From positions 310,001 through 374,000 of the forward strand of contig NZ_JALLIY010000003.1 in assembly GCF_023242315.1 (NCBI RefSeq): a stretch of DNA of 64,000 bases. Reading direction: 5' to 3'. This document shows, in pieces, positions 18,672 through 29,744 of this stretch (position 1 is the first letter of the stretch; each line of letters begins with the position of its first letter). A program made the translations under genes and the position numbers. A model generated the notes under the pieces. It was given only the letters and a program-made list of their open reading frames with translations. It made no database searches and was not told the origin of the DNA. The stretch comes from Pseudomonas sp. MWU13-2105 (lineage in GTDB: Bacteria; Pseudomonadota; Gammaproteobacteria; Pseudomonadales; Pseudomonadaceae).

Positions 18672-19166
18672 ATGAATGGTGTACAGCAACTGGGGGAAAT
18701 GCTTCGGCACTACGCCGATACTGAAGCACACAAGAAGCAACTGTTCGAAAAACAATCGGCGCACTGGGCCGCGCGCATCGCCGAGTTGTTCGACCGCATG
18801 GAACAGTGGCTGGAACCGGTAAAAAGCCCGAACCTGCTGGAGACGCAGCGCGAAGCCTATGTGGCTTTTGGCCCTAACCTGGCGGTGGAGGCATCGACCT
18901 TCAAGACCCAGAAACTGACGATCCACATCGCCGGGAAAATGATGGAGTTCGTCCCGGAGGTAATGGGCAGCGGCGGCACGATTTCCCTGGCGGTCATGGG
19001 GCATATGGCGGCACGGCATGGCAGCGTTTCGCTGGTGGGCGTGCCGGGTACTGGCGATTGGCAATGGCGCAAGACCAACGGTCTCAAGGATCCGGACGTC
19101 GATGTGTTCGATGCCGACTTTCTTGCCTTGCAGTTGCAGAGCCTGATTCCCCGCGAATACCACTGA
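18672..19166 (+). CDS. Hypothetical cytoplasmic protein
   Basis: 164 residues from the ATG after CGGAGCG. The N-terminal half is helical and charged (HYADTEAHKKQLFEKQSAHWAARIAELF). The C-terminal half looks mixed alpha/beta with a Gly-rich hydrophobic segment (GSGGTISLAVMGHMA). No signal peptide, membrane helix or known catalytic motif was recognised. It reads like a normal Pseudomonas gene in codon use. It precedes the thiol peroxidase pair but is separated by 162 bases, so co-regulation is not evident. Confidence 0.6.
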   Translation: MNGVQQLGEMLRHYADTEAHKKQLFEKQSAHWAARIAELFDRMEQWLEPVKSPNLLETQREAYVAFGPNLAVEASTFKTQKLTIHIAGKMMEFVPEVMGSGGTISLAVMGHMAARHGSVSLVGVPGTGDWQWRKTNGLKDPDVDVFDADFLALQLQSLIPREYH

Positions 19167-19328
19167 AGCGTCCGGCATGGACAGGAGCGGATTCCCACGA
19201 CAAAAAAATCCCGGGAGGGGTTTGCCGGGCTGCAAATCCTGTGACACTTTGTCTTCCCCATAGGTCGGGTGGCGTTCTCGTGCTTAACTCCGGCCTCTTC
19301 ACCGAAACCATCTAGAAGGATTCAGCTC

Positions 19329-19829
19329 ATGGCTCAAGTCACCCTCAAAGGCAACCCGGTTACTGTCAACGGTCAACTGCCGCAGGCCGGCGACAAGGCT
19401 CCAGCATTCTCCCTGGTCGGCGCGGGCCTGGCTGATGTCACGCTGGGCAGTTATGCCGGCAAGCGCAAAGTGCTGAATATTTTCCCAAGTGTCGATACCC
19501 CGACCTGCGCGACTTCGGTGCGCAAGTTCAACGCCCAGGCCAACGAACTGGCCAACACCGTGGTGCTGTGCATTTCCGCTGACCTGCCGTTCGCCCAGGC
19601 GCGTTTCTGCGGCGCCGAAGGCCTGGAAAACGTCCTGAACCTGTCCACCCTGCGTGGTCGCGAGTTCATTCATGACTATGGCGTTGAAATCGCCGACGGC
19701 CCGCTGGCCGGCCTGACCGCCCGTGCCGTCGTGGTGCTGGACGAGAATGACAAGGTGCTGCACAGCGAGCTGGTCAAGGAAATTGCCGAAGAGCCTAACT
19801 ACGAAGCGGCCCTGGCTGTCCTGAAGTAA
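19329..19829 (+). CDS. tpx: Thiol peroxidase Tpx (first copy)
   Basis: 166 residues, the family's usual length. This atypical 2-Cys peroxiredoxin reduces hydroperoxides with thioredoxin as electron donor. The peroxidatic Cys60 lies in [13 protein letters not shown] and the resolving Cys94 in ARFCGAEG; the LSTLRGREF segment is also typical. AGAAGGA precedes the ATG with good spacing. A second, about 70% identical copy follows 93 bases downstream. Confidence 0.96.
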   Translation: MAQVTLKGNPVTVNGQLPQAGDKAPAFSLVGAGLADVTLGSYAGKRKVLNIFPSVDTPTCATSVRKFNAQANELANTVVLCISADLPFAQARFCGAEGLENVLNLSTLRGREFIHDYGVEIADGPLAGLTARAVVVLDENDKVLHSELVKEIAEEPNYEAALAVLK

Positions 19830-19862
19830 GGGCAGGGCGCCGGTTTGCGCTGAAGGCGACAC

Positions 19863-19890
19863 TGCCATCGCCGGCAAGCCGGCTCCCCAA
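19863..19890. repeat. REP-type half element between the two tpx genes
   Basis: GCCATCGCCGGCAAGCCGGCTCCC matches the pseudomonad REP core (gcNGGCAAGCc..GCTCC). It is an isolated copy without an inverted partner, placed in the 93-base gap between the paired peroxidase genes. Confidence 0.6.
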
Positions 19891-19922
19891 ACGTGATTTC
19901 GCGTTTACAAGGAGGCCAGCAC

Positions 19923-20423
19923 ATGGCTCAAGTTACCCGCCGGGGCGTAACGGTTCAGATCAACGGACAGTTACCGCTTCCCGGCTCCCAGGCCCCGGCC
20001 TTTTCCCTGGTGGCCAGGGACCTCTCCGATATCAGCCTGGACAGCCTCGGCGGCCGGCGCAAGGTATTGAATATCTTCCCCAGTGTCGACACGCCGACCT
20101 GCGCCAAGTCCGTGCGCCAGTTCAATGAGCGCGCCAACCAGCTGGAAAACACGTTGGTGCTGTGTATCTCGGCTGACCTGCCATTCGCCCAGGCGCGCTT
20201 TTGCGCTGCCGAAGGCCTGGACAATGTCGTCAATCTGTCGACCCTGCGCGGTCGCGAGTTTATGCGCGACTACGGCGTGGAAATCGCCGACGGCCCCCTC
20301 GCGGGCCTGACCACCCGCGCCGTGGTGGTACTCGATGCCCACGACAAGGTGCTGCACAGCGAGCTGGTGGCCGATATCGGCCAGGAACCGGATTACAAGG
20401 CAGCACTCGCGGCTCTGAAATAA
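19923..20423 (+). CDS. Thiol peroxidase Tpx paralogue (second copy)
   Basis: 166 residues, colinear with the first copy without gaps and about 70% identical by eye. Both redox cysteines are kept (Cys60 in DTPTCAKSV, Cys94 in ARFCAAEG), so it should be an active peroxidase. Differences cluster in the N-terminal 50 residues and the last 30. ACAAGGAGG lies just before the ATG. A strong terminator follows the stop. It looks like a tandem duplication that has since diverged, perhaps giving a second regulation or substrate range. Confidence 0.93.
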   Translation: MAQVTRRGVTVQINGQLPLPGSQAPAFSLVARDLSDISLDSLGGRRKVLNIFPSVDTPTCAKSVRQFNERANQLENTLVLCISADLPFAQARFCAAEGLDNVVNLSTLRGREFMRDYGVEIADGPLAGLTTRAVVVLDAHDKVLHSELVADIGQEPDYKAALAALK

Positions 20424-20456
20424 ACGGCTCTGAAACAAGTGGTTTACAATTATTCA

Positions 20457-20487
20457 CGGCCTGGCTCTGTCCAGGCCGTTTTTATTT
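20457..20487 (+). terminator. Rho-independent terminator after the tandem tpx genes
   Basis: Perfect 8-bp arms CGGCCTGG (20457-20464) and CCAGGCCG (20471-20478) surround a CTCTGT loop and are followed by TTTTTATTT. It begins 34 bases after the second tpx stop. Confidence 0.92.
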
Positions 20488-20613
20488 GTGCTTCAGTGTC
20501 TTACCGAGACCCTGACGAAGGTCATCCGAAGGTAAATTGCCGGTAAAGGCGCTTTGCCTGAAACAATTCAGTGCTTATCTTGCAGCCTCCCCAAAAAGAA
20601 GTTCTCGCGCACA

Positions 20614-21900
20614 ATGGTTGATCACTCCATGCAATCTTCTGTTTCCCACTCTTCCCGTCGCTGGCTGTTCGGCCTGCTGATCCTGCTGGTTATCGGTGTA
20701 TTGTGCTGGCATTTCTGGCCGTCAGGCGCGCAACACAAGCCTGCGCACACGGGCAAGTCGGGCATGGCGCGTCCGGGCTTCGGGGCGTCCACCGGCCCCG
20801 TGCCGGTACGGGTGGCGCCGGCAACGGCGGGGGACTTCCCGGTGTACTACAAAGCCTTGGGGACGGTGACCGCGCTCAACACGGTCAATGTGCGTACACA
20901 GGTAGCCGGGCAACTGGTCAAGATCCATTTCCAGGAAGGCCAGATGGTCAAGGTCGGTGACGTACTGGCCGAGATCGATCCGCGCAACTACGAAAGCGCC
21001 CTGCTCCAGGCCCAGGGCACGCTCCTGCAAAGCCAGGCGCAGTTGAAGAACGCCCAGGTTGATTTACAGCGCTATCGCGGGCTGTTCGCCGAAGACAGCA
21101 TCGCCAAGCAAACCCTGGACACCGCCGAGGCCCTGGTGCAGCAATACCAGGGCACGGTCAAGACCAACCAGGGCGCGGTCGATGCGGCCAAGCTCAATCT
21201 GGAATTCACCAAGATCCGTGCACCACTGTCCGGACGCCTGGGCCTGCGACAACTGGACGTCGGCAACCTGCTGGCGGCGAACGACAGCCAGGCGCTGGTG
21301 GTGATCACCCAGACCCAGCCGATCAGCGTGGCCTTCACCTTGCCGGAAAACAACCTCGACACCGTGCTCACGCGTTTTCGCAGCGGGGCAAAACTGCCCG
21401 CCGAAGCCTGGGACCGTGGCGACCTGAAACAACAGGCCAGCGGTGTACTGCAGAGCATCGACAACCAGATCGACATCACCACCGGCACCCTCAAGTTCAA
21501 GGCGCTTTACGAGAACCGCGAACAGAGCCTGTTCCCCAACCAGTTCGTCAATGTGCACCTGCTCGCCGACACCCTGAAAAACGTGGTGCTGGCGCCGAGC
21601 GCGGCGATTCAGTTCGGCAATGACGGTACCTTTGTCTATGTCATGGATGGCGACAAGAAGGTCAAGATCCGCGCGCTGAAAGTCGGCGCCAGCGACGGCA
21701 ATGTCACGGTGATCAAGGACGGCCTGGCCGTCGGCGACCGTGTGGTCCTGGAAGGTACCGACCGTTTGAAGGATGGCGGCGAGGTGGAAGTGGTCAATGA
21801 CGCCCAGGACGTGCCCAAGGCGCCCGCCGGGCAGTTGAAGGACGGCTCGACGGCCAAGGCACCGGCTGAAACCGGCAAGGCGAAAAAGGTCGGCGCATGA
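20614..21900 (+). CDS. muxA: MuxA, periplasmic adaptor (membrane fusion protein) of the MuxABC-OpmB RND pump
   Basis: 428 residues from ATG 20614, matching the MdtA/MuxA family. An N-terminal membrane anchor ([19 protein letters not shown]) precedes a Gly/Pro linker. The lipoyl domain halves ([20 protein letters not shown] and [21 protein letters not shown]) flank an alpha-hairpin. The C-terminal tail is Lys/Ala/Gly-rich. It links the inner-membrane pump to the outer-membrane channel. The open frame extends to 20554, and a later ATG lies at 20629. Its stop overlaps muxB by four bases (ATGA). Confidence 0.93.
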   Translation: MVDHSMQSSVSHSSRRWLFGLLILLVIGVLCWHFWPSGAQHKPAHTGKSGMARPGFGASTGPVPVRVAPATAGDFPVYYKALGTVTALNTVNVRTQVAGQLVKIHFQEGQMVKVGDVLAEIDPRNYESALLQAQGTLLQSQAQLKNAQVDLQRYRGLFAEDSIAKQTLDTAEALVQQYQGTVKTNQGAVDAAKLNLEFTKIRAPLSGRLGLRQLDVGNLLAANDSQALVVITQTQPISVAFTLPENNLDTVLTRFRSGAKLPAEAWDRGDLKQQASGVLQSIDNQIDITTGTLKFKALYENREQSLFPNQFVNVHLLADTLKNVVLAPSAAIQFGNDGTFVYVMDGDKKVKIRALKVGASDGNVTVIKDGLAVGDRVVLEGTDRLKDGGEVEVVNDAQDVPKAPAGQLKDGSTAKAPAETGKAKKVGA

Positions 21901-24900
21901 ATCTCTCGCGGCTGTTCATTCTCCGCCCGGTAGCGACCACCTTGAGCATGCTGGCCATTATCCTGGTCGGCATCATCGCCTATCGCTTGTTGCCGGTATC
22001 GGCGTTGCCACAGGTCGACTATCCGACCATTCGGGTGATGACCCTCTATCCGGGCGCGAGTCCCGATGTGATGACCAGCGCGGTCACCGCGCCGCTGGAG
22101 CGCCAGTTCGGGCAGATGCCCGGCCTGACCCAGATGGCCTCCACCAGTTCCGGCGGCGCCTCGATCCTGACCCTGCGCTTCAACCTCGACATCAATATGG
22201 ATGTCGCCGAGCAACAGGTCCAGGCGGCGATCAATGCCGCGACCAACCTGTTGCCCAAGGATTTGCCGGCGCCACCGGTATACAACAAGGTCAACCCGGC
22301 GGACACCCCGGTGCTGACCCTGGCGATCACCTCGAAAACCATGCTGCTGCCCAAGCTCAACGACCTGGTCGATACCCGCATGGCGCAGAAGATCGCCCAG
22401 ATCAGCGGCGTCGGCATGGTCAGCATCGCCGGCGGTCAGCGCCAGGCGGTGCGGATCAAGGTCAATCCCGAGGCCCTGGCGGCCAATAGCCTGAACCTGG
22501 CGGATGTGCGCACCCTGATCGGCGCCTCGAACGTCAACCAGCCCAAGGGCAACTTCGACGGTCCGACCCGGGTGTCGATGCTCGACGCCAACGACCAGTT
22601 GCGTTCGCCCAAGGAATACGCCGAACTGATCCTGGCCTACAAGAACGGCGCGCCGCTGCGGCTCAAGGACGTCGCGCAGATCGTCGACGGCGCCGAGAAC
22701 GAACGTCTCGCCGCCTGGGCCAACGAAAACCAGGCCGTGCTGCTGAATATCCAGCGCCAACCCGGGGCCAACGTCATCGAGGTGGTGGATCGGATCAAGG
22801 CGCTGTTGCCTTCGATCACCGACAACCTGCCGGCGGGTATTGAGATCAAGGTGCTGACCGACCGCACCCAGACCATCCGTGCGTCGGTCACGGATGTGCA
22901 GCACGAGCTGTTGATCGCCATCGGCCTGGTAGTGATGGTGACATTCCTGTTCCTGCGCCGGGCCAGTGCCACCATTATTCCGTCGGTCGCCGTGCCGCTG
23001 TCGCTGATCGGCACCTTCGGCGTGATGTACCTGGCGGGCTTTTCGGTGAACAACCTGACCCTGATGGCCCTGACCATCGCCACCGGCTTCGTGGTCGACG
23101 ATGCCATCGTCATGCTGGAAAACATTTCGCGCTTCATCGAGGAGGGCGACAGCCCGATGCAGGCGGCGCTCAAGGGTGCCAAGCAGATCGGTTTCACCCT
23201 GATTTCCCTGACGCTGTCGCTGATCGCGGTACTGATCCCGCTGTTGTTCATGGCTGATGTGGTCGGCCGGCTGTTCCGCGAGTTCGCCATCACCCTGGCC
23301 GTGGCCATCCTGATTTCCCTGGTGGTGTCCCTGACCCTGACACCGATGATGTGCGCGCGGCTGCTCAAGCGCGAGCCCAAGCCTGAAGAGCAGGGCCGCT
23401 TCTACCGGGCCAGCGGTGCCTGGATCGACTGGTTGATCGACGCCTATGCGCGCAAGTTGCGCTGGGTACTCAACCACCAGCCGCTGACCTTGCTGGTCGC
23501 GGTCGCGACCCTCGCGCTGACGGTGTTCCTCTACATGATGGTGCCCAAGGGTTTCTTCCCGGTACAGGATACCGGGGTGATCCAGGGGATTTCCGAAGCG
23601 CCGCAGTCGGTGTCCTTTGCTTCCATGAGTCAACGACAACAGGCACTGGCCAAGGTCATCCTGGCCGACCCGGATGTGGAAAGCCTGTCGTCCTACATCG
23701 GCGTGGATGGCGACAATGCCACGCTCAACAGCGGCCGCCTGCTGATCAACCTCAAGCCCCGCCACCAGCGCAGCCTGACCGCCACCCAGGTGATCAACCG
23801 CCTGCAGCCGCAAGTCGACAAGCTGTCGGGCATCCGCCTGTACATGCAACCGGTGCAGGACCTGACCATCGAAGACCGGGTCAGCCGCACCCAGTACCAG
23901 TTCAGCATGTCCTCGCCGGACGCCAACCTGTTGGCGGAATGGAGCGGTAAGCTGGTGGACGCGCTGGCCCAGCGCGCGGAACTGACGGATGTGGCCAGCG
24001 ACCTGCAGGACAAGGGCTTGCAGGTTTACCTGGTGATCGACCGCGACGCCGCTTCGCGCCTCGGCGTGGCGGTGTCGGATATCACCGACGCGCTGTATGA
24101 CGGTTTTGGCCAGCGGCAGATTTCCACCATCTACACCCAGGCCAGCCAGTACCGAGTGGTGCTGCAGGCCCAGGCCGGGGAGAGGATCGGGCCGCAGGCG
24201 CTTGAGCAGATTCACGTCAAGACCAGCGGCGGCGGGCAGGTGCGCCTGTCCAGCCTGGCCCGTGTCGAGGAGCGCCAGGCGCAGTTGGCCATCTCCCATA
24301 TCGGCCAGTTCCCGGCGGTGATGATGTCGTTCAACCTGGCACCCGGCGTGGCGTTGGGGCAGGCAGTGCAGGCCATCGACCAGGTGAAGCAGGAAATCGG
24401 CATGCCGATTGGCGTGCAGACCCAGTTCCAGGGCGCGGCCGAAGCCTTCCAGGCATCGCTGTCGAGTACCTTGTTGCTGATCCTGGCGGCGGTGGTGACC
24501 ATGTACATCGTGCTGGGGGTGCTCTATGAGAGTTATATCCACCCGGTGACCATTCTCTCGACCTTGCCCTCGGCGGCGGTCGGCGCCTTGCTGGCGTTGA
24601 TCCTCAGCGGCAACGACCTGGGCATGATCGCCATTATCGGTATCATCCTGCTGATAGGCATCGTCAAGAAAAACGCGATCATGATGATCGACTTCGCCCT
24701 CGATGCCGAGCGTAACCAGGGCATGGCCCCGGAACAGGCGATCTACCAGGCGGCGCTGTTGCGTTTCCGGCCGATCCTGATGACCACCCTGGCGGCGTTG
24801 TTCGGCGCCATTCCGTTGATGCTCGCCACCGGCTCCGGTGCCGAACTGCGGCAACCCCTGGGCCTGGTGATGGTCGGCGGCTTGCTGGTCAGCCAGGTGC

Positions 24901-24998
24901 TGACGTTGTTCACCACGCCGGTGATCTACCTGTACTTCGACCGCCTGGGACGGCGCTGGGGGCGGCATTCGAGCCTGCTTGAGCAGGTGGACACATGA
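21897..24998 (+). CDS. muxB: MuxB, RND multidrug efflux inner-membrane subunit
   Basis: 1033 residues with the duplicated RND architecture: TM1 near residue 15, a large porter domain, TM2-6, a second porter domain and TM7-12. The proton-relay Asp pair appears in TM4 ([10 protein letters not shown]), and the [12 protein letters not shown] segment in TM11 is characteristic. It matches MdtB/MuxB, which forms a heterotrimer with a second RND protein. The four-base overlaps with muxA and muxC indicate tight co-translation. In P. aeruginosa, MuxABC-OpmB affects resistance to aminocoumarins, macrolides and beta-lactams. Confidence 0.94.
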   Translation: MNLSRLFILRPVATTLSMLAIILVGIIAYRLLPVSALPQVDYPTIRVMTLYPGASPDVMTSAVTAPLERQFGQMPGLTQMASTSSGGASILTLRFNLDINMDVAEQQVQAAINAATNLLPKDLPAPPVYNKVNPADTPVLTLAITSKTMLLPKLNDLVDTRMAQKIAQISGVGMVSIAGGQRQAVRIKVNPEALAANSLNLADVRTLIGASNVNQPKGNFDGPTRVSMLDANDQLRSPKEYAELILAYKNGAPLRLKDVAQIVDGAENERLAAWANENQAVLLNIQRQPGANVIEVVDRIKALLPSITDNLPAGIEIKVLTDRTQTIRASVTDVQHELLIAIGLVVMVTFLFLRRASATIIPSVAVPLSLIGTFGVMYLAGFSVNNLTLMALTIATGFVVDDAIVMLENISRFIEEGDSPMQAALKGAKQIGFTLISLTLSLIAVLIPLLFMADVVGRLFREFAITLAVAILISLVVSLTLTPMMCARLLKREPKPEEQGRFYRASGAWIDWLIDAYARKLRWVLNHQPLTLLVAVATLALTVFLYMMVPKGFFPVQDTGVIQGISEAPQSVSFASMSQRQQALAKVILADPDVESLSSYIGVDGDNATLNSGRLLINLKPRHQRSLTATQVINRLQPQVDKLSGIRLYMQPVQDLTIEDRVSRTQYQFSMSSPDANLLAEWSGKLVDALAQRAELTDVASDLQDKGLQVYLVIDRDAASRLGVAVSDITDALYDGFGQRQISTIYTQASQYRVVLQAQAGERIGPQALEQIHVKTSGGGQVRLSSLARVEERQAQLAISHIGQFPAVMMSFNLAPGVALGQAVQAIDQVKQEIGMPIGVQTQFQGAAEAFQASLSSTLLLILAAVVTMYIVLGVLYESYIHPVTILSTLPSAAVGALLALILSGNDLGMIAIIGIILLIGIVKKNAIMMIDFALDAERNQGMAPEQAIYQAALLRFRPILMTTLAALFGAIPLMLATGSGAELRQPLGLVMVGGLLVSQVLTLFTTPVIYLYFDRLGRRWGRHSSLLEQVDT

Positions 24999-27900
24999 AC
25001 CTGTCGGGACCGTTCATTCGCCGGCCAGTCGCCACCATGCTGCTGAGCCTGGCGATTGTCCTGCTGGGCGGCGTGAGTTTCGGCCTGCTGCCGGTTTCAC
25101 CGCTGCCACAGATGGACTTCCCGGTGATCGTGGTCCAGGCCAGCCTGCCCGGCGCGAGCCCGGAGGTCATGGCCTCCACCGTCGCCACGCCGCTGGAACG
25201 CTCCTTCGGGGTGATTCCCGGCATCAACACCATGAGCAGCCGCTCCAGCCAGGGCTCGACGCGGGTGATCCTGCAGTTCGACCTGAACCGCGATATCAAC
25301 GGCGCGGCGCGGGAAGTCCAGGCGGCGATCAATGCCTCGCGCAACCTGCTGCCCAGCGGCATGCGCAGCATGCCCACCTACAAGAAGGTCAATCCGTCGC
25401 AGGCGCCGATCATGGTGCTGTCGCTGACCTCCGAGGTGTTGCAGAAGGGCCAGCTCTACGACCTGGCCTCGACCATCCTGTCCCAGAGCCTGTCCCAGGT
25501 CCCGGGCGTGGGCGAGGTACAGATCGGCGGCAGCTCGCTGCCGGCGGTGCGGATCGAGCTCGAACCGCAGTCGCTCAACCAGTACGGCGTGGCCCTGGAC
25601 GAAGTGCGCACGACCATTGCCAACGCCAACGTGCGCCGGCCCAAGGGTTCGCTGGAGGATGCCGGGCGCAACTGGCAGGTGCAGGCCAACGACCAGTTGG
25701 AAAAAGCCAAGGACTACGAGCCGCTGATCATCCATTACCAGAACGGTTCGGCCTTGCGCCTGGGGGATGTGGCCAAGATCAGCGACAGCGTCGAGGACCG
25801 TTACAACGCCGGTTTCTTCAACAATGACGAGGCGGTCCTGCTGGTGATCAACCGCCAGGCTGGCGCCAACATCATCGAGACGGTGAACGAGATCAAGGCG
25901 CAACTGCCGGCCTTGCAGGCGGTGTTGCCGACCAGCGTCAAGCTGAACCTGGCCATGGACCGTTCACCGGTGATCAAGGCTACGCTCCACGAAGCCGAGA
26001 TGACCCTGCTGATCGCCGTGGCCCTGGTGGTACTGGTGGTGTACCTGTTCCTCGGCAACTTCCGCGCCTCGCTGATCCCGACCCTGGCGGTGCCGGTGTC
26101 GCTGGTCGGCACCTTTGCCGTGATGTACCTCTATGGTTTCTCGCTGAACAACCTCTCGCTGATGGCCCTGATCCTCGCCACCGGGCTGGTGGTGGACGAC
26201 GCCATCGTGGTGCTGGAGAACATTTCCCGGCATATCGACGCTGGCATCCCGCCGATGAAGGCCGCCTACCTGGGGGCCAAGGAAGTCGGCTTCACCTTGC
26301 TGTCGATGAACCTGTCGCTGGTGGTGGTGTTCCTCTCGATCCTGTTCATCGGTGGGATCATCGGCAGCCTGTTCCGCGAGTTCTCCATCACCCTGGCGGC
26401 CTCGATCCTGGTCTCGCTGCTGGTGTCCCTGACCCTGACGCCGATGCTCTGCGCGCGCTGGCTCAAGCCGCACCAGCAGGGCACGCCGAGTCGCCTGCAA
26501 CGCTGGAGCGAAACGGCCAACGAACGGATGATCGCGGCCTACGCCGTCAGCCTCGACTGGGTCCTGCGGCACAAGCGCCTGACCTTGCTCAGCCTGTTCG
26601 TCACCATCGGGGTGAACGTTGCCCTGTACGTGGTGGTGCCGAAAACCTTCCTGCCACAGCAGGACACCGGGCAACTGATAGGTTTCGTGCGCGGCGACGA
26701 CGGCATGTCGTTCGGCAATATGCAGCCGAAGATGGAAATCTTCCGCAAGGCGGTACTGGCCGACCCGGCGGTGCAGAGCGTGGCCGGCTTTATCGGCGGT
26801 AACAACGGCACCAACAACGCTTTCATGCTGGTGCGCCTCAAGCCGATCAAGGAACGCAATGTCTCGGCGCAGAACGTCATCGAGCGCCTGCGCACGGAAA
26901 TGCCCAAGGTACCCGGGGCCCGACTGATGCTGATGGCCGACCAGGACCTGCAATTCGGTGGCGGTCGCGAGCAACAGACCGCACAGTATTCCTACATCCT
27001 GCAAAGCGACGACCTGGGCGCCTTGCGCGAGTGGTACCCGAAAGTGGTCGTGGCGCTCAAGGCCCTGCCGGAGCTGACCGCCATCGATGCCCGCGAAGGG
27101 CGCGGGGCGCCGCAAACCACCCTGGTAGTCGACCGTGATACCGCCAAGCGCCTGGGCGTGGACATGAACACCGTCACCACGGTGCTCAACAACGCCTACA
27201 GCCAGCGGCAGATCTCGACCATCTATGACAGCCTGAACCAGTATCAGGTGGTGATGGAGATCAATCCGAAATATGCCCAGTCGCCGGAAACCCTCGATCA
27301 GGTCAAGGTGATCGGTTCAAGCGGACAACGCATTCCGTTGTCGGCCATCGCCCATTATGAAAACAGCCTGCAGGACGACCGGGTCGATCACGAGGGCCAA
27401 TTCGCCTCCGAAAGCCTGTCGTTCGACATGGCTCCCGGGGTCACCGTGGAGCAGGGCACCGCCGCCATCGAGCGGGCGATCGCCAAGCTCGGCTTGCCGG
27501 AAATGGTGATCGCCAAGATGGCCGGCACCAGCGACGCCTTCGCCGCCACCCAGAAAAGCCAGCCGTTCATGATCCTCGGCGCGCTGGTGGCGGTGTATCT
27601 GGTACTGGGGATTCTCTACGAGAGCTATATCCACCCGCTGACCATCCTCTCGACACTGCCGTCGGCCGGGGTCGGCGCCTTGCTCAGCATCTACCTGCTG
27701 GGCGGCGAGTTCAGCCTGATCTCGCTGCTCGGCCTGTTCCTGCTGATCGGCGTGGTGAAAAAGAACGCGATCCTGATGATCGACCTGGCGCTGCAACTGG
27801 AACGCCATTCGGACCTCGACCCGCTGGAATCGATTCGCCAAGCCTGCCTGCTGCGCCTGCGACCGATCCTGATGACCACCCTGGCGGCGATCCTCGGCGC

Positions 27901-28102
27901 CTTGCCGCTGCTGCTGAGCAGTGCCGAAGGCGCGGAAATGCGCCAGCCCCTGGGCCTGACCATTATCGGCGGGCTGATCTTCAGCCAGGTCCTGACGCTT
28001 TACACCACCCCGGTGGTTTACCTTTATCTCGACCGTTTGCGCCACCGTTTCAACAAATGGCGTGGCGTACGCACTGATGGTGCTCTGGAAACTCCGCTAT
28101 GA
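24995..28102 (+). CDS. muxC: MuxC, second RND inner-membrane subunit
   Basis: 1035 residues, clearly homologous to MuxB yet distinct, as in MdtC. RND hallmarks include [16 protein letters not shown] in TM4 and [17 protein letters not shown] in TM11. The first porter domain carries [21 protein letters not shown]. Two different RND proteins in one pump is typical only of the MdtBC/MuxBC subgroup. Start and stop codons overlap the neighbours by four bases each. Confidence 0.94.
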   Translation: MNLSGPFIRRPVATMLLSLAIVLLGGVSFGLLPVSPLPQMDFPVIVVQASLPGASPEVMASTVATPLERSFGVIPGINTMSSRSSQGSTRVILQFDLNRDINGAAREVQAAINASRNLLPSGMRSMPTYKKVNPSQAPIMVLSLTSEVLQKGQLYDLASTILSQSLSQVPGVGEVQIGGSSLPAVRIELEPQSLNQYGVALDEVRTTIANANVRRPKGSLEDAGRNWQVQANDQLEKAKDYEPLIIHYQNGSALRLGDVAKISDSVEDRYNAGFFNNDEAVLLVINRQAGANIIETVNEIKAQLPALQAVLPTSVKLNLAMDRSPVIKATLHEAEMTLLIAVALVVLVVYLFLGNFRASLIPTLAVPVSLVGTFAVMYLYGFSLNNLSLMALILATGLVVDDAIVVLENISRHIDAGIPPMKAAYLGAKEVGFTLLSMNLSLVVVFLSILFIGGIIGSLFREFSITLAASILVSLLVSLTLTPMLCARWLKPHQQGTPSRLQRWSETANERMIAAYAVSLDWVLRHKRLTLLSLFVTIGVNVALYVVVPKTFLPQQDTGQLIGFVRGDDGMSFGNMQPKMEIFRKAVLADPAVQSVAGFIGGNNGTNNAFMLVRLKPIKERNVSAQNVIERLRTEMPKVPGARLMLMADQDLQFGGGREQQTAQYSYILQSDDLGALREWYPKVVVALKALPELTAIDAREGRGAPQTTLVVDRDTAKRLGVDMNTVTTVLNNAYSQRQISTIYDSLNQYQVVMEINPKYAQSPETLDQVKVIGSSGQRIPLSAIAHYENSLQDDRVDHEGQFASESLSFDMAPGVTVEQGTAAIERAIAKLGLPEMVIAKMAGTSDAFAATQKSQPFMILGALVAVYLVLGILYESYIHPLTILSTLPSAGVGALLSIYLLGGEFSLISLLGLFLLIGVVKKNAILMIDLALQLERHSDLDPLESIRQACLLRLRPILMTTLAAILGALPLLLSSAEGAEMRQPLGLTIIGGLIFSQVLTLYTTPVVYLYLDRLRHRFNKWRGVRTDGALETPL

Positions 28103-29589
28103 CTGACCGATCGCAATGCCAAGTACCGCTGGCCGCCCAACGCCTGGAGACCGCCCGTGGTTCACGCCTGCTGAGCCTGGCCTTGTGCGGGCTGATGCTC
28201 AGTGCCTGCGCCGTGGGCCCGGACTACAAGCGCCCGGACGCCGCCGCGCCGGCGCAATACAAGGAAGCCGCCGGTTGGCGTCAGGCCCAGCCCAGCGACT
28301 CGCTGGCCCGTGGCGCCTGGTGGGAGCTGTATGGCGACCCGACGCTCAACGGCCTGGTGGAAAAACTCAACAGTGCCAACCAGACCGTGGCGCAGTCCGA
28401 GGCCCAGTACCGCCAGGCCCTGGCGCTGGTCAAGAGCTCCCGTGGGGCGTTCTTTCCGAGCGTTGACCTGAGTGCCGGGAAAACCCGCTCCAGCCAGGGC
28501 ACCGGCAGCAGCAACTCGAGCTTGAGCCGTTCATCCAGCGGGATTGTCGACACCTATAACACCCAACTCGGGGTGAGTTGGGAAGCGGATATCTGGGGCA
28601 AGCTGCGCCGTGGCCTGGAAGCCAATGACGCCAGTGCCCAGGCGAGCTTTGCCGACCTCGCGGCCATGCGCCTGAGCCAGCAATCGAGCCTGGTGCAGAA
28701 CTACCTGCAACTGCGGGTGATCGACGAACAGAAGCGCCTGCTTGAATCGACGGTGCAGGCCTATGAACGTTCGTTGAAGAACACCGAAAGCCAATACCGC
28801 TTTGGTGTCTCCGGAAAGTCGGCGATTGCCCAGGCGCAGACCCAGCTCAAGAGTGCCCAGGGCGACCTGATCGACCTGATCTGGCAACGAGCCCAGTTTG
28901 AAAACGCCATTGCCGTGTTGATCGGACAACCGCCGGCGCAATTCCAGCTGGCGGCGAGCAGCAGTGTTCCGGCCTTGCCATCGATTCCGTTGGGCGTGCC
29001 GTCGCAACTGCTGGAGCGACGCCCGGACATCGCTTCGGCGGAACGTTCGGTGATCGCGGCCAACGCCAATATCGGCGTGGCGAAGGCGGCGTACTACCCG
29101 GACTTCACCTTGAGCCTCTCCGGCGGCTACAGCAGCAGCACCTATGCCAACTGGATCAGCCTGCCGAACCGTTTCTGGTCGGTGGGCCCGAAACTGGCCA
29201 CCACGCTGTTCGACGGTGGCCAGCGCTCGGCGGAAGTGGATCGTACCGAGGCGGTGTACGACCAGACCGTGGCCAAGTATCGCCAGACCGTGCTGGATGG
29301 TTTCCGTGAAGTAGAAAACTACATGGTCCAGCTCAAGGTCATGGAGGACGAGGCGACGGTGCGGGCCCAGGCGCTGGACGCGGCCCGGGAATCCCTGCGC
29401 CTGACAGAGAACCAGTACAAGGCTGGCCTGATCACTTACCTGGATGTGGTCACGGTGCAGACCACGGCGCTGACCAACGAGCGTAGCGTGTTGAGCCTGC
29501 TGCAGAGCCGGTTGATCGCCAGCGTCCAGTTGATTGCGGCGATGGGCGGCGGTTGGGATGGCAATACCGATCTGAGCGCCAAGCGCTGA
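28099..29589 (+). CDS. opmB: OpmB, TolC-like outer-membrane lipoprotein channel
   Basis: 496 residues. After a longer than usual N-terminus, a lipobox is visible as LMLSAC, followed by AVGPDYKRP, the standard start of mature NodT/OprM-family factors. Two repeats of helical barrel plus beta-strands follow (LGVSWEADIWGKLRRGLEAN and VGPKLATTLFDGGQRSAEV). It provides the outer-membrane exit for the MuxABC pump. The ATG overlaps the muxC stop; it is the last gene of the operon and is followed by a REPIN. Confidence 0.93.
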   Translation: MTDRSQCQVPLAAQRLETARGSRLLSLALCGLMLSACAVGPDYKRPDAAAPAQYKEAAGWRQAQPSDSLARGAWWELYGDPTLNGLVEKLNSANQTVAQSEAQYRQALALVKSSRGAFFPSVDLSAGKTRSSQGTGSSNSSLSRSSSGIVDTYNTQLGVSWEADIWGKLRRGLEANDASAQASFADLAAMRLSQQSSLVQNYLQLRVIDEQKRLLESTVQAYERSLKNTESQYRFGVSGKSAIAQAQTQLKSAQGDLIDLIWQRAQFENAIAVLIGQPPAQFQLAASSSVPALPSIPLGVPSQLLERRPDIASAERSVIAANANIGVAKAAYYPDFTLSLSGGYSSSTYANWISLPNRFWSVGPKLATTLFDGGQRSAEVDRTEAVYDQTVAKYRQTVLDGFREVENYMVQLKVMEDEATVRAQALDAARESLRLTENQYKAGLITYLDVVTVQTTALTNERSVLSLLQSRLIASVQLIAAMGGGWDGNTDLSAKR

Positions 29590-29628
29590 TCGATAGTTGG
29601 CTTGGCTTTGATGTTGGGCTCACCGACG

Positions 29629-29726
29629 CCTTCGCGGGCAAGCACCGCTTCCACAGTACCCGGGGCGTTCCGCAGCTTTGTGGCTATCCCGGACTGTGGG
29701 AGCGGAGCTTGCCCGCGAAGAGGCCC
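29629..29726. repeat. REPIN (inverted REP pair) between opmB and the MFS gene
   Basis: CCTTCGCGGGCAAGC (from 29629) and GCTTGCCCGCGAAGAGG (from 29708) are inverted copies of the REP core about 60 bases apart, each flanked by GGAGCGG/CCGCTTCC-like tails. It lies between convergent genes. The same GAGGCCCTCAAGA tail recurs at 31014-31026. Confidence 0.85.
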
Positions 29727-29744
29727 TCAAGAGCACCAAGAAAC

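Noticed and set aside
21636..24968. A 1110-codon minus-strand open frame across muxB
   Set aside because: It is a shadow of GC-rich third positions in muxB. The predicted protein is dominated by His, Gln, Asp, Arg and Gly runs and has no domain, while the plus strand encodes a perfect RND protein.
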